The notes beneath the pieces are model-generated. The model was not told the origin of the DNA. It saw nothing but the letters and a program-made list of their open reading frames with translations, and made no database searches. From NCBI GenBank assembly GCA_964631125.1, contig CAZVYN010000026.1, positions 1 through 48,770 of the forward strand: 48,770 bases of DNA, read 5' to 3'. Shown here piece by piece: positions 19,752 through 28,281 of this stretch (the first letter of the stretch is position 1; each line of letters opens with the position of its first letter). The position numbers were made by a program, and so were the translations under genes. Source of the DNA: CAZVYN01 sp964631125. Lineage in GTDB: Bacteria > Eisenbacteria > RBG-16-71-46 > CAIMUX01.

Positions 19752-21008
19752 ATGCTGCCCTTGCGGTCACGCTCGACGCTGAGCAGCGTTCTCCTCTTGT
19801 TTCTTGCCTTGGCGACCGCGCCCGACGCATGCGGCGCGTCGGCCGGAGCGGTCCCGTTGATCAGGGTCGCGCTCGTTCGCGATGCTGCGGCCGTCGCGCT
19901 CGGCTGTGATCGCGAGTACTCGATCGGACGCCATCACGCCGGACTGAGGCCGACCTCGGCGCGCGGCGTCTGGAAGCTGCGCGCGACCGACAACGGGGTG
20001 GAGCTGCTCGATGACCGCGGCAGTCGTCGGGGTTCGACCGCCGACACACTCTTCGTCGCGTCCACCGATCCGGAACGATCCCCGCTCCAGGTGGACGGCC
20101 GCGCCTACCGGGGTGAGCTCCTCATCTGGTCGCGCCCCGGCGGTCTCTGTGTCGTCAACGTCGTCGACCTGGAGTCGTACCTGAAGGGGGTGCTCCCGAT
20201 CGAAATGGGGCCGCAACCGCCGGAACGTCGCGCCGCGCTCGAGGCGCAGGCGGTGGCCGCGCGGAGCTACACGATGGCGACGATGGGTCGATGGCGCGCC
20301 GAAGGGTTCGACCTGGTGGCGACAGTGGACGATCAGGTCTACAGCGGCCTGAGCGCGGAGAAGCCCGCCTGCACCGACGCAATCGAGGCCACGCGTGGAG
20401 TTCTCGCCCAGTTCGGCGGAGCTCCGATCCACGCCTACTATTCGTCGACCTGCGGCGGATCGACCGCGTCGCCCGTCGATGTCTGGGGACAGAAGGAGGT
20501 CGGGTACCTCCGTCCCGTGGCCGATCGCGCCGAGGGCGTCGAGGATGACTTCTGCGACGCCTCTCCGAAGCACCAATGGGAAGAGACCTGGAAGCTCTCG
20601 GAACTGGACGGGATGCTGGATGCGAACCTCTCACGAGTCCGCAAGGGCTGGAAGCGATCCGCTTCCGGGGACTTGCGCCATGTCCGCCTGGTCGAGCGAT
20701 TCGCCTGCGGGCGCGCGGCCATCCTCCGGCTCGAGTTCACGAAGGGAAGCGTCGACCTGCGCGGCGATGAGATCCGCTGGGTCTTGCGCCGGCCGGGGGG
20801 AAAGCAGGGCCTGAATAGCTGCCGTCTCCTCGAGGTCGAGGTGGACAAGGGGGGGCGCGCACCGACGCTGCGGGTGCGCGGTCAGGGGTACGGGCATGGA
20901 GTCGGAATGTGCCAGTACGGCGCCATGGGAATGGCGTCGGCCGGTCGTGACTTCCGATCGATCCTCGGTTTCTACTACCCGGGGATCTCCCTGGATCAGC
21001 GTTATTGA
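19752..21008 (+). CDS. SpoIID/LytB-domain protein, exported
   Basis: 418 residues with a signal peptide (about 1-29). The SpoIID domain is clear: VNVVDLESYLKGVLPIEM, EAQAVAARSYTMATMGR, FDLVATVDDQVYSG, ATRGVLA, YYSSTCGGSTASP, and the C-terminal RGQGYGHGVGMCQYGAMGMA and ILGFYYPGISL. Family members are lytic transglycosylases or amidase enhancers acting on denuded peptidoglycan, so a periplasmic wall role is likely. The start is an ATG 16 nt after the barrel gene's stop, suggesting co-transcription. The next feature downstream is tRNA-Asp. Confidence 0.93.
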   Translation: MLPLRSRSTLSSVLLLFLALATAPDACGASAGAVPLIRVALVRDAAAVALGCDREYSIGRHHAGLRPTSARGVWKLRATDNGVELLDDRGSRRGSTADTLFVASTDPERSPLQVDGRAYRGELLIWSRPGGLCVVNVVDLESYLKGVLPIEMGPQPPERRAALEAQAVAARSYTMATMGRWRAEGFDLVATVDDQVYSGLSAEKPACTDAIEATRGVLAQFGGAPIHAYYSSTCGGSTASPVDVWGQKEVGYLRPVADRAEGVEDDFCDASPKHQWEETWKLSELDGMLDANLSRVRKGWKRSASGDLRHVRLVERFACGRAAILRLEFTKGSVDLRGDEIRWVLRRPGGKQGLNSCRLLEVEVDKGGRAPTLRVRGQGYGHGVGMCQYGAMGMASAGRDFRSILGFYYPGISLDQRY

Positions 21009-21095
21009 AGACTCGCGGCGGCGTTCCGGAGGTCGGCTCGTTCTCGGGTTGACACTCCCGAGTGCTTCGAGTTCAATCCGCGAACCTTTTGAAGC

Positions 21096-21172
21096 GGGGT
21101 CGTAGTTCAGTCGGTTAGAACGCTGGCCTGTCAAGCCAGAGGTCGCGGGTTCGAGTCCCGTCGACCCCGCCA
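21096..21172 (+). tRNA. tRNA-Asp (GTC)
   Basis: 77-nt cloverleaf. Acceptor stem GGGGTCG / CGACCCC, discriminator G, and CCA encoded. D-arm GTTCAGTCGGTTAGAAC, anticodon arm CTGGC-CTGTCAA-GCCAG with anticodon GTC, T-arm GCGGGTTCGAGTCCCGT. All stems pair. Confidence 0.97.
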
Positions 21173-21279
21173 TTTCCATTCCGGGGCCCCGAGCCCCCCG
21201 AGCCCAGCCCTCCTGAACTCTTCCCCCCTCCTGAAAACCCACGCCAATCGTCCTTGTACCGGAAGTTCCCGAACTTTCG

Positions 21280-21308
21280 TTGCCCCTCTGTGAATTCGCG
21301 GCTAGGAT
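21280..21308 (+). promoter_or_regulatory. candidate promoter for the Cys-rich secreted protein gene
   Basis: TTGCCC, 17-nt spacer, TAGGAT. The start would be near 21315, giving a leader of about 150 nt that contains a 6-bp hairpin (CGAGTC 21379-21384 / GACTCG 21397-21402). The rest of 21173-21464 shows no gene, tRNA or recognised riboswitch. Confidence 0.35.
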
Positions 21309-21464
21309 CTATCCGCTGTCTTTCCGACCTGTCTCCCTGCACCCCCGCGCCGATTCCGGACCGGGGCGGGCGAGGAACCGAGTCTTCACCGATTCGGACT
21401 CGAGCTAGGTGATGGACTCGAAGAGAGGCGGCAACCACTAGTGGGCTACTCAGGAGGTTCATCC

Positions 21465-22427
21465 ATGAAGAGATTGGCATTGTGTACCGTGGCTCTCGTC
21501 GTTGCTCTGACGAGCAGCGCGATGGCGACCGACAAGTTCGACAAGGACAACTCCGCCGCGCCGATCCCGACGCGTGGGCTGCTCGATTGCTCCAACGCGA
21601 TCGACGCCGGCTGCGGATTCAACTACAGCGGCAACAACGGGACCGGCGTGAACAACGTCGAGTTCTACAACTGCCAGCCGTTCACCGAGAGCGGTCCGGA
21701 GAACGTCTTCCGGCTCACGATCGGCTCGACGTCCAACGTTTCGGTGACGATGTCGCCGGCCGGCTGCGACCTGGACTTGTTCGTCCTCGCGTCCTGCGAG
21801 GAGGACGACTGCATCGGTTCGTCCGCCGGGACCGCCACCGAGCTGGTCGAGCTCGACTGCCTGGCCCCGGGCACCTACTACGTCGTCGTCGACGGCTACA
21901 GTGGCGATGTCTGCGGATACACGCTCAACATCAGCTGCACGCCGTGCACGCCGCCGCCGGGTAACGAGGCCTGTGACACCGCTACGCCGTTGGCGTGCGG
22001 CGCGATCAGTTTCTCGGTCAACACCGACGGCACCGTGAACAACTACGATCCGGGCGCGGGCAACACCTGCACGGGCTACAGCGCGTCGGGCGGAGACCTC
22101 GTCTGGAGCGTCTGCATCCCCGAGGGCGGCACGATCGACCTGGCGATCGACGAGGTCGATTACGACGCGTCGACCTACCTGATCACGAACTGCGCGAACA
22201 TCGTCGGCAGCTGCCTCTCCGGCAGTGACTGCTTCCCGTGGCCGTGCACGAACTTCATCAACTACACCAATCCTGGTCCTGGCGACGTCAACGCCTACCT
22301 CGTCATCGACGGCTTCGCCGGCGCGACGGGTGCGACGGACGTCAACGGTACGTTGGATTGCTGCGGATCGATCCCGACCGAAGAGACGACCTGGGGCAGC
22401 GTGAAGGCTCGCTTCACCGCGAACTGA
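21465..22427 (+). CDS. secreted Cys-rich protein with two PPC-like repeats
   Basis: 320 residues with a signal peptide (1-22, cleavage after AMA). Two similar halves follow, about 40-165 and 170-305, each with a C-x-x-A start, a FRLTIGSTSNVSVTMSP- or LVWSVCIPEGGTIDLAI-type strand pair, a DLDLFVL- or DYDASTYLI-type strand, and a GTYYVVVDGYSG- or NAYLVIDGFAG-type ending. This is the layout of bacterial pre-peptidase C-terminal (PPC) domains, rich in paired cysteines and Asp/Asn. There is no catalytic domain and no FlgD-like tail. The ribosome site aggagg is perfect and the gene has its own predicted promoter and terminator, so it may be abundant. Role unknown. Confidence 0.83.
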   Translation: MKRLALCTVALVVALTSSAMATDKFDKDNSAAPIPTRGLLDCSNAIDAGCGFNYSGNNGTGVNNVEFYNCQPFTESGPENVFRLTIGSTSNVSVTMSPAGCDLDLFVLASCEEDDCIGSSAGTATELVELDCLAPGTYYVVVDGYSGDVCGYTLNISCTPCTPPPGNEACDTATPLACGAISFSVNTDGTVNNYDPGAGNTCTGYSASGGDLVWSVCIPEGGTIDLAIDEVDYDASTYLITNCANIVGSCLSGSDCFPWPCTNFINYTNPGPGDVNAYLVIDGFAGATGATDVNGTLDCCGSIPTEETTWGSVKARFTAN

Positions 22428-22454
22428 TCGTTTCCTAGACCGGTTCTTTCGATG

Positions 22455-22485
22455 GAGCCCGGGCCTCGCGCCCGGGCTCTTCGTA
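22455..22485 (+). terminator. rho-independent-type terminator
   Basis: Perfect 10-bp stem GAGCCCGGGC / GCCCGGGCTC with a 5-nt loop CTCGC (22455-22479), followed by a short T-containing tail. It lies 28 nt after the stop of the Cys-rich protein gene. Confidence 0.7.
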
Positions 22486-22585
22486 TGTGCGTCGGTTCGG
22501 ACCTCTCGCTTCAGGTCGATCGACGATCTCCCTATACTTCCGACATTCCTGAACAGAGTCCGATGGACGTGAGGAGGACCAGCGA

Positions 22586-25351
22586 ATGGACGAGCGCATC
22601 GCGCCGGAGGCAACGAATCGGAGCAGCCGCGGGCCGGGCCAGCGGATCGGAGTCGGATTGGGGTGCGTCGGTCTCGCGACGTCCCTCCTGGCCGCGCCGG
22701 TCTCCGCCGTCTATCAGCAGATCCGCGTCCCCAACGTCGAACGCGAGTCCCGACAGGTGCTGGCGATCCACCCGGACATCGAGTTGATGGGGGAAGGGGA
22801 CGGGACGCTGATCCTGCTGTCGCGGCCCGAGCTCACGGAGAAGCTGCGCGCGGCGGGAGTCACGGTGGAAGTAGAGATCGACGACCTGGAGGCATTCTAT
22901 GCGGCGCGCCTGCAGGGGCCGACCGCCGGAGGCAACTTCGGGATCTTCCACACCTATTCCGAGACGTTGGCGGAGATGGAGGCTCTTCACGCCGAGTTCC
23001 CCAGCCTGACCACCGCGCCGGCCTCGATCGCGACGACGGGGCAGGGCCGGTTCCTCTACGCCATGAAAGTTTCGGACAACGCCGCGGTCGACGAGCCGGA
23101 GCCCGAGGTGCTCTTCGACGGTGTCCACCATGCGCGCGAGATCATGACGGTGGAGATGAATCTCTCCTTCATGCGTTACCTCTGTGAGAACTACGGGACC
23201 GACCAGGTCGTGACCAAGATCGTCAACACTCGTGAAGTCTGGTTCGTGCCGATCGTGAATCCCGATGGCTTCGTCTACAACGAGACGACGAACCCGGGCG
23301 GGGGCGGGCTGTGGCGAAAGAACCGCAGGAACAACGGCGGCGGCTGCTTCGGAGTCGACCCGAATCGTAACTATCCGTTCCAGTGGGTCGGGAGCGGATC
23401 ATCGACCGATCCATGCAATGACACATACCGCGGCCCGTCGGCGGCCTCGGAACCGGAGATCGCGGGACTGACCGCGTTCATCAACTCGCGCGACTTCGTG
23501 ATCTGGCAGTCGTATCACAGCGTGGCGGGGATGGTTCTCTTTCCTTGGGGTTACACGTCGGCGCACACGCCGGACGACGGGCTCCTCCGCGCGATCGCCA
23601 CGGAGATGGCCAGTCAGAACGGCTATCAGGTCGGACAGCCGCCCGAGATCTTGTACAACGTGAACGGCGGCTCGTTCGACTGGGGCTACGGCGAGACCTC
23701 TCAGCACACGAAGATCTTCGGCTTCACGACGGAGATCGGCGGGAGCGGCTTCTGGCCCGATCCGAGTGAACGCGACCCGCTCATTGCCGAGAACCTCGCG
23801 TCGAATCTGTATCTCTGTCAGATCGCCGGTCCCAACTTGGAACTGCTTTCGCTGGTCGTGACCGGAGGGGACGGCAACGGGCGACTCGATCCCGGTGAGA
23901 GCGCTTCGTTCGTGGTCGGCCTGCGGAACAGCGGCGTCGTCGCGGACGCCGCCAACGTGCAGGTTCGAGTGAGTTGCGACGATCCCTATCTCGTCTTGAA
24001 CGACGCGCGGGCGACACTGGGGACCGTGGCGGCCGGCGCCTCGACCTCGACGGCGGGTGACCCCTTCGAGTGCGCGGTGCTGGCCGCGTGTCCGTCGGGA
24101 CGCACGCTGAACATCGAAGTGCGCCTGACGGCCGACGGCGGCGAGGAGACGATCGCCACCGTTCCGCTGACGGTGGGTCAAGCGACCACCATCTATGCGA
24201 ACGACTTCGAGGAGGCGAACGAAGCGTGGAGCTCCGACCCGAGCCACACCGCCACCTCGGGCGCCTTCGTGCGGATCGATCCGAACGCGACCGGCTACCA
24301 GCCGGGTGACGACACCACGCCGACGCCCGGGATCTACGCCTGGGTGACGGCGCAGAACAGCTCCGAAGGGGTCGACGATGTCGACAACGGAATCGCCGCG
24401 ACCCGCTCTCCCGTCTTCGATCTCTCGGACCGTGCGGTGCGGCTCTCCCTGAAGTACTTCTTCGGTCAGCGCGACCCGGGCGACGACGCCGGCGACCTCT
24501 TTCGGATCGATGTCTCCAACGACGGCGGCGCCAGTTTCCCCGTCAACCTGGTGTCGGTCGGCGATGTCACTTTTGCCGCGACCTGGCGAGCGCTCGAGGT
24601 CGATCTCGCGGACGTGATCGGGCTCACGAATCAAATGGTCCTGCGCGTGCAGGCGGTCGACGGGCTGGCGACGGGGGATCTGATCGAGGCGGGCGTCGAT
24701 GACGTCTATCTGTATGACCTCGGAGACGACAACGATGCGCCGACGCGCCCCACGCTCCTTGCTCCCGCCGACGGCGCGACGGGGCTCCCTGGCAATCTGG
24801 CCGTGACTGTGACGAACGCCGTCGATCCAGAGGGTCAACCGTTGTCCTACTCTTTCCGCGTGTACAGCGACGCGGATCTCACCCAGATCGCGGCGACGAT
24901 CGACGGCGTTGTCTCCGGGGTCGGGTCGACTGCGTGGAGCGTCTCCCCGCCGCTCGGAGTGGGGCAGTACCACTGGCGCGCCTGCGCGAACGACGGCGAG
25001 TCCTTCGGGCTCTACATGGAGGCGGCGTCGTTTACCGTCACAACCGCGACGGACGTGGCGACGCCGGACCTATCCTCCGATCTCGCGCTCTTGGCGGGTC
25101 CGAATCCGAGTCGAGGCGACATTCGCATTCGTTACGCAGCCCCGGCCGCTCCCTACGCGCGGCTCCAGATCATCGACGCCGCGGGCCGAATCGTCCGCTC
25201 GCTAGAGGGACCGCGATGGTCCGCGGGATGGCACGACGTGACCTGGGACGGGAACGACACCGCGGGCCATCGGGCGCCTCGCGGCGTCTACTTCGTTCGG
25301 TTGGTGCTGCCGACGGAGGAGCGCACGGTGCGGGTGGTGCGGGTGGACTGA
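22586..25351 (+). CDS. secreted M14 zinc carboxypeptidase with FlgD-like C-terminal module
   Basis: 921 residues, exported (hydrophobic segment about 20-42). M14 domain about 115-420: zinc ligands His182 and Glu185 in GVHHAREIM, His311 in SYHSVAG, substrate-binding NPDGF and DPNRNYPFQW, and the catalytic Glu383 in FTTEIGGSGFW; all key residues are present. Then come a CARDB- or Ig-like region (about 420-530), a jelly-roll or fibronectin-like stretch, and the C-terminal module (about 835-921) with GPNPSRGDIRIRY, QIIDAAGRIVRSL, VTWDGND and GVYFVRLVLP. The start ATG is preceded by gaggagg. It probably degrades extracellular proteins or peptides. Confidence 0.93.
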   Translation: MDERIAPEATNRSSRGPGQRIGVGLGCVGLATSLLAAPVSAVYQQIRVPNVERESRQVLAIHPDIELMGEGDGTLILLSRPELTEKLRAAGVTVEVEIDDLEAFYAARLQGPTAGGNFGIFHTYSETLAEMEALHAEFPSLTTAPASIATTGQGRFLYAMKVSDNAAVDEPEPEVLFDGVHHAREIMTVEMNLSFMRYLCENYGTDQVVTKIVNTREVWFVPIVNPDGFVYNETTNPGGGGLWRKNRRNNGGGCFGVDPNRNYPFQWVGSGSSTDPCNDTYRGPSAASEPEIAGLTAFINSRDFVIWQSYHSVAGMVLFPWGYTSAHTPDDGLLRAIATEMASQNGYQVGQPPEILYNVNGGSFDWGYGETSQHTKIFGFTTEIGGSGFWPDPSERDPLIAENLASNLYLCQIAGPNLELLSLVVTGGDGNGRLDPGESASFVVGLRNSGVVADAANVQVRVSCDDPYLVLNDARATLGTVAAGASTSTAGDPFECAVLAACPSGRTLNIEVRLTADGGEETIATVPLTVGQATTIYANDFEEANEAWSSDPSHTATSGAFVRIDPNATGYQPGDDTTPTPGIYAWVTAQNSSEGVDDVDNGIAATRSPVFDLSDRAVRLSLKYFFGQRDPGDDAGDLFRIDVSNDGGASFPVNLVSVGDVTFAATWRALEVDLADVIGLTNQMVLRVQAVDGLATGDLIEAGVDDVYLYDLGDDNDAPTRPTLLAPADGATGLPGNLAVTVTNAVDPEGQPLSYSFRVYSDADLTQIAATIDGVVSGVGSTAWSVSPPLGVGQYHWRACANDGESFGLYMEAASFTVTTATDVATPDLSSDLALLAGPNPSRGDIRIRYAAPAAPYARLQIIDAAGRIVRSLEGPRWSAGWHDVTWDGNDTAGHRAPRGVYFVRLVLPTEERTVRVVRVD

Positions 25352-25354
25352 CCG

Positions 25355-25993
25355 CTACACCCCGCCGGAACTCGGTCCGATCCCGAGCCAGCGGTCGAAG
25401 AGGAATTGGAAGCGGCCGATCAAGAGCGTGATGCGCCCCATGATCGTGTAGCCGAAGGAGGCGCCGAAGCCGAGCATCAGGAATGTGATGCCGAGGCGAG
25501 AGGCGACGCCGAGAGCGCCGACATGTTCTCGCGAGAAGTAGAAGTAGACGAGAATCGAGATGACGCCGACCAAGAGCAGCACTTCGTTGACGGCCGCGCC
25601 GAGTGGGACCGATCCAGCCGGAGAGAGCCAGGTGCCGGCGATCTGTTCGAGGACCTGCGCTTTCATCGCGGAGGGAATGAGATACCCGGCCCACGCCGCG
25701 ACGTAGAAGGCGATGGCGAAGCGGGCGAGCCATTCGGTGCGGCGATGGAGCCGACCGAGGACGAGCAGCCCGAGGAGCCCGCCGAAGAGTAGGCCCCAGT
25801 CCTGGTCCTGCACGACCGGGATCCAGAGCTTCTTGTACAGCGCCGAGTACGCGTACTGCACCAAGTAGTAGCCGGCGGAGACGCCGACCAGGAGCGACTC
25901 CGCGAAGCGGTAGACCGGGTTGTCGCGGTAGAGCGAGCTGAAGATCGCGAGCGTGAAGAACGCGGCGACCCAGACGCCCAGGTCAGTCGACAT
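25355..25993 (-). CDS. polytopic membrane protein of unknown function (last gene of the glgC-like operon)
   Basis: 212 residues, five or six predicted membrane helices (for example VWVAAFFTLAIFSS, SLLVGVSAGYYLVQYAYSAL, GLLFGGLLGLLVLG, FAIAFYVAAWAGYLI, EVLLLVGVISILVYFYF, LGITFLMLGFGASFGYTIMG). No catalytic motif seen and no named family recognised. It follows the bitopic protein gene after 12 nt and ends 3 nt from the convergent carboxypeptidase gene. Conserved Tyr and Arg in the loops could be functional. A role together with the other membrane proteins of the cluster is inferred from the operon only. Confidence 0.8.
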   Translation of the reverse strand: MSTDLGVWVAAFFTLAIFSSLYRDNPVYRFAESLLVGVSAGYYLVQYAYSALYKKLWIPVVQDQDWGLLFGGLLGLLVLGRLHRRTEWLARFAIAFYVAAWAGYLIPSAMKAQVLEQIAGTWLSPAGSVPLGAAVNEVLLLVGVISILVYFYFSREHVGALGVASRLGITFLMLGFGASFGYTIMGRITLLIGRFQFLFDRWLGIGPSSGGV

Positions 25994-26005
25994 CGCTGCG
26001 AGCCC

Positions 26006-26833
26006 TCATGACTTCCGCCGCCGCTGCGCGAAGTAGGCGACATTGCCGAGCAAGATGAAGAGGACGATGACGGCGTGGCCGGTTGTCTGCGAATCCATCC
26101 CGCGCGTGGCGTCTCCGGGCAGTTCGGCCAATCGCTCCAACTCCGCCGCGCCTTTGAGTCCGCCGAGGAAGCCCGAGACCTGTCCGGTCTGGTAATAGGG
26201 GTAGAGGTGCACTGCTTGGATCGCGGTCGCGCCCGCGATGACCTTCGCGTCGTACTTTCCGTGCGCCCAGATCGTCCAGTACTCCGCAAGCGAGCTCGCG
26301 GCGATGGTGACGATCAGCTTTGTGTCGGCATAGCGATTGGCGCGCTGCAGGAGCGGGAAGTCCGCCGTGGATCGGCCGTACTGGTCGGCGGGAAACGTGG
26401 CGCGAAACGATTCACCGAGCCGCAGGATGGTGCCGGAGTAGTCCGGGTTGTAGCCGAGAAAGACCACATCCTCGCCATAGACCTGGCCCAGTTGCTTGGT
26501 CGCCAACTCGATGTAGGGCTCGGCCACGCCGGGGCCGCCGGCGTAGTTCGTCAACGCGATGATCCGTACGCCGCGACCGAGGCAGTAGCGCCAGACGACG
26601 CGCGTCATCGGGTCCATTTCCGCGCGCGAATCGGCTTCGTAGTCGAAGGAGAAGAGGATCACGTCGCCGGGTTGGAGCTGTTCGAGGGCCGCGAAGAAAT
26701 CGCGAGACTCTTTCCCGGGAACGACGGGGAGGCCGAGCGGAAAGAGCACAGGGATCGCGACGGCGAGCGCCACCGCGACGAAGAGGAGGCGCCGATCGAG
26801 TCGGAGCGCGTGTTCCCACCACGGCCGCGGCAT
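26006..26833 (-). CDS. bitopic membrane protein with exposed central domain, unknown function
   Basis: 275 residues: helix near 13-37 (RRLLFVAVALAVAIPVLFP), a central soluble domain of about 200 residues with alternating strand and helix pattern (PGDVILFSFDYEADSRAEMD, GVRIIALTNYAGGPGV, DVVFLGYNPDY, TKLIVTIAASSLAEYW), and a final helix near 250-267 before a basic end QRRRKS. The basic C-terminus suggests the tail is cytosolic. The two-helix bracket resembles that of the DUF6754-like protein two genes upstream, so they could be distant relatives. Separated from the gene before it by 4 nt. No enzyme motif seen. Confidence 0.8.
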   Translation of the reverse strand: MPRPWWEHALRLDRRLLFVAVALAVAIPVLFPLGLPVVPGKESRDFFAALEQLQPGDVILFSFDYEADSRAEMDPMTRVVWRYCLGRGVRIIALTNYAGGPGVAEPYIELATKQLGQVYGEDVVFLGYNPDYSGTILRLGESFRATFPADQYGRSTADFPLLQRANRYADTKLIVTIAASSLAEYWTIWAHGKYDAKVIAGATAIQAVHLYPYYQTGQVSGFLGGLKGAAELERLAELPGDATRGMDSQTTGHAVIVLFILLGNVAYFAQRRRKS

Positions 26834-26837
26834 CCGA

Positions 26838-27479
26838 TCAGTCCCCTTTCCCGAGATAGGAGCGCTCGATGCCGAGCAGGATCTTGAGCGCGGTGGCCGA
26901 GACCCCGAGTCCCACGCCGATCAGGATGCCGCGCTTCGCCGCCAGATTCGGCACGTCGAGGATCCAGCCGGAGAGCCCGGCGAGCGAGTAGCGGGCGTCG
27001 CCGACGGAGAAGCCGAGCATCTCGCCGATCGACACTCGACCGAGCATGACGATGATGCCAGCGCAGAGGAGCAGCGTGGCGTGGACGGTGCGCGCGCGGA
27101 AGGCGCGATAGGCGGCCGACGCGACGTAGAACGCGAGGAGCGCGAAGATCGTCGACTGCATGGGGGACTGCACGTTCTCGAACGACCAGGCGTAGGGTCC
27201 GCCTTGGACGCCGCCGCCGACCCCGGCCAAGATGACGGCGACCAATCCGCTCAGCGTGACTGCGGAGTAGCCCCAAGCGCGCTCACGCCGCTGGATCCGT
27301 ACGCCGTGATGACGAACCAGCCCGATCGTCCCGAGGATCAGCATCATCCCGAAGACGATCTGCTTCCAGTCGAGGACCAGGTTGTAGGTGCGCTGGAGCG
27401 AGGGATGCGAGAAGAAGTACTGGACGAACATGACGAGGCCGACGAGGAAGCCGAAGAGGATGGGGAGCGTGGTTTTCAT
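26838..27479 (-). CDS. six-helix membrane protein of unknown function
   Basis: 213 residues with about six helices (ILFGFLVGLVMFVQYFF, IVFGMMLILGTIGLV, VTLSGLVAVILAGVGGGV, MQSTIFALLAFYVASAAY, LLLCAGIIVMLGRVSIG, ILIGVGLGVSATALKILLG). Short basic loop RRERAW after helix 2. No transporter signature recognised. It starts 25 nt after the DUF6754-like gene's stop and ends 4 nt before the bitopic gene. Confidence 0.8.
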   Translation of the reverse strand: MKTTLPILFGFLVGLVMFVQYFFSHPSLQRTYNLVLDWKQIVFGMMLILGTIGLVRHHGVRIQRRERAWGYSAVTLSGLVAVILAGVGGGVQGGPYAWSFENVQSPMQSTIFALLAFYVASAAYRAFRARTVHATLLLCAGIIVMLGRVSIGEMLGFSVGDARYSLAGLSGWILDVPNLAAKRGILIGVGLGVSATALKILLGIERSYLGKGD

Positions 27480-27504
27480 CCAGCCCCCTCCGAGAGAGTG
27501 GCGA

Positions 27505-28281
27505 TCACGGACGAGTCCAGAGGTGGGTGGCGGTCGCGAGACTGCCCAGGAGCAGCGCCACGATCACGATCGCCTTCGCCATGTCCTGCGCTTTGAGTGT
27601 TCCGAGCAGCCGCGGTTCGCGCGAGAGATAGACCGAGCCGGCGTAGAGTTCTTCGCCGATCAGCGTGTAGTCGCAGGCGCAGATGAAGAACGGGAGTTGC
27701 GAGTCGGAGTCGGTGCCCGCGATCTGAATCGCGCCGGTCAGGTTGCCGGTCTCGGCCATGATCAGACTCTCGGCGTAGTAACGACCGAAGAAGAAGTTCG
27801 TCGCCGGACGTTCGCGCAGCATGATCCCCTGCACCGCGATGGCGTAGGCGAACTGACCGTACGTCTCGTAGCGCACGTCGTCCGCGCGGTAGAGATCGGG
27901 CCGACCCTCGGCCGTATAGGCGGCGCGCACCACTTCTTGGGCGACGTTGGTCACGATCGGATCGCGACAAGGAACCAGGAGGCGCGTCTCGTAGCGGGCG
28001 GTCCGCGCGGCGACCTGACCGAGGATGTTGACCGCGGCCAGCGTGCCGGTCTCGTCCATCGAGTCCATCCCCGGGATGAACAGCACCGGACGGCCCATCT
28101 CGGTGGCGCGGCCGACCGCTTCCTCGACCGCTTCGAGTCCGGGGATCCGGCGCACGAAGACATCGCTGCTCCGTCGGGTGCGGACGATCCAGACCACGAT
28201 GAGCAACGCGAGCGCGAGGGCCGCGACCAACTCCGGCCAGCGAGTGGCCTGGAATCCGGTCGCGTCCTGCAGTGGGATCAA
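27505..28281 (-). CDS. DUF6754-like membrane protein
   Basis: 258 residues with one helix near the N-terminus (18-34, LVAALALALLIVVWIVR) and one at the C-terminus. The central domain carries FVRRIPGLEAVEEAVGRATE, GRPVLFIPGMDSMD, LLVPCRDPIVTN and IAGTDSDSQLPFF, which I match to the DUF6754 family with moderate confidence; its function is unknown. The start is TTG, overlapping the stop of the glgC gene as TTGA, so translation is coupled to a sugar-nucleotide enzyme. First of the four membrane proteins of this operon. Confidence 0.78.
   Translation of the reverse strand: MIPLQDATGFQATRWPELVAALALALLIVVWIVRTRRSSDVFVRRIPGLEAVEEAVGRATEMGRPVLFIPGMDSMDETGTLAAVNILGQVAARTARYETRLLVPCRDPIVTNVAQEVVRAAYTAEGRPDLYRADDVRYETYGQFAYAIAVQGIMLRERPATNFFFGRYYAESLIMAETGNLTGAIQIAGTDSDSQLPFFICACDYTLIGEELYAGSVYLSREPRLLGTLKAQDMAKAIVIVALLLGSLATATHLWTRP

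Noticed and set aside
21173..21464. Riboswitch or small RNA in the leader after tRNA-Asp
   Set aside because: I compared it with common classes such as c-di-GMP-I and found no conserved core; only a small hairpin is seen.
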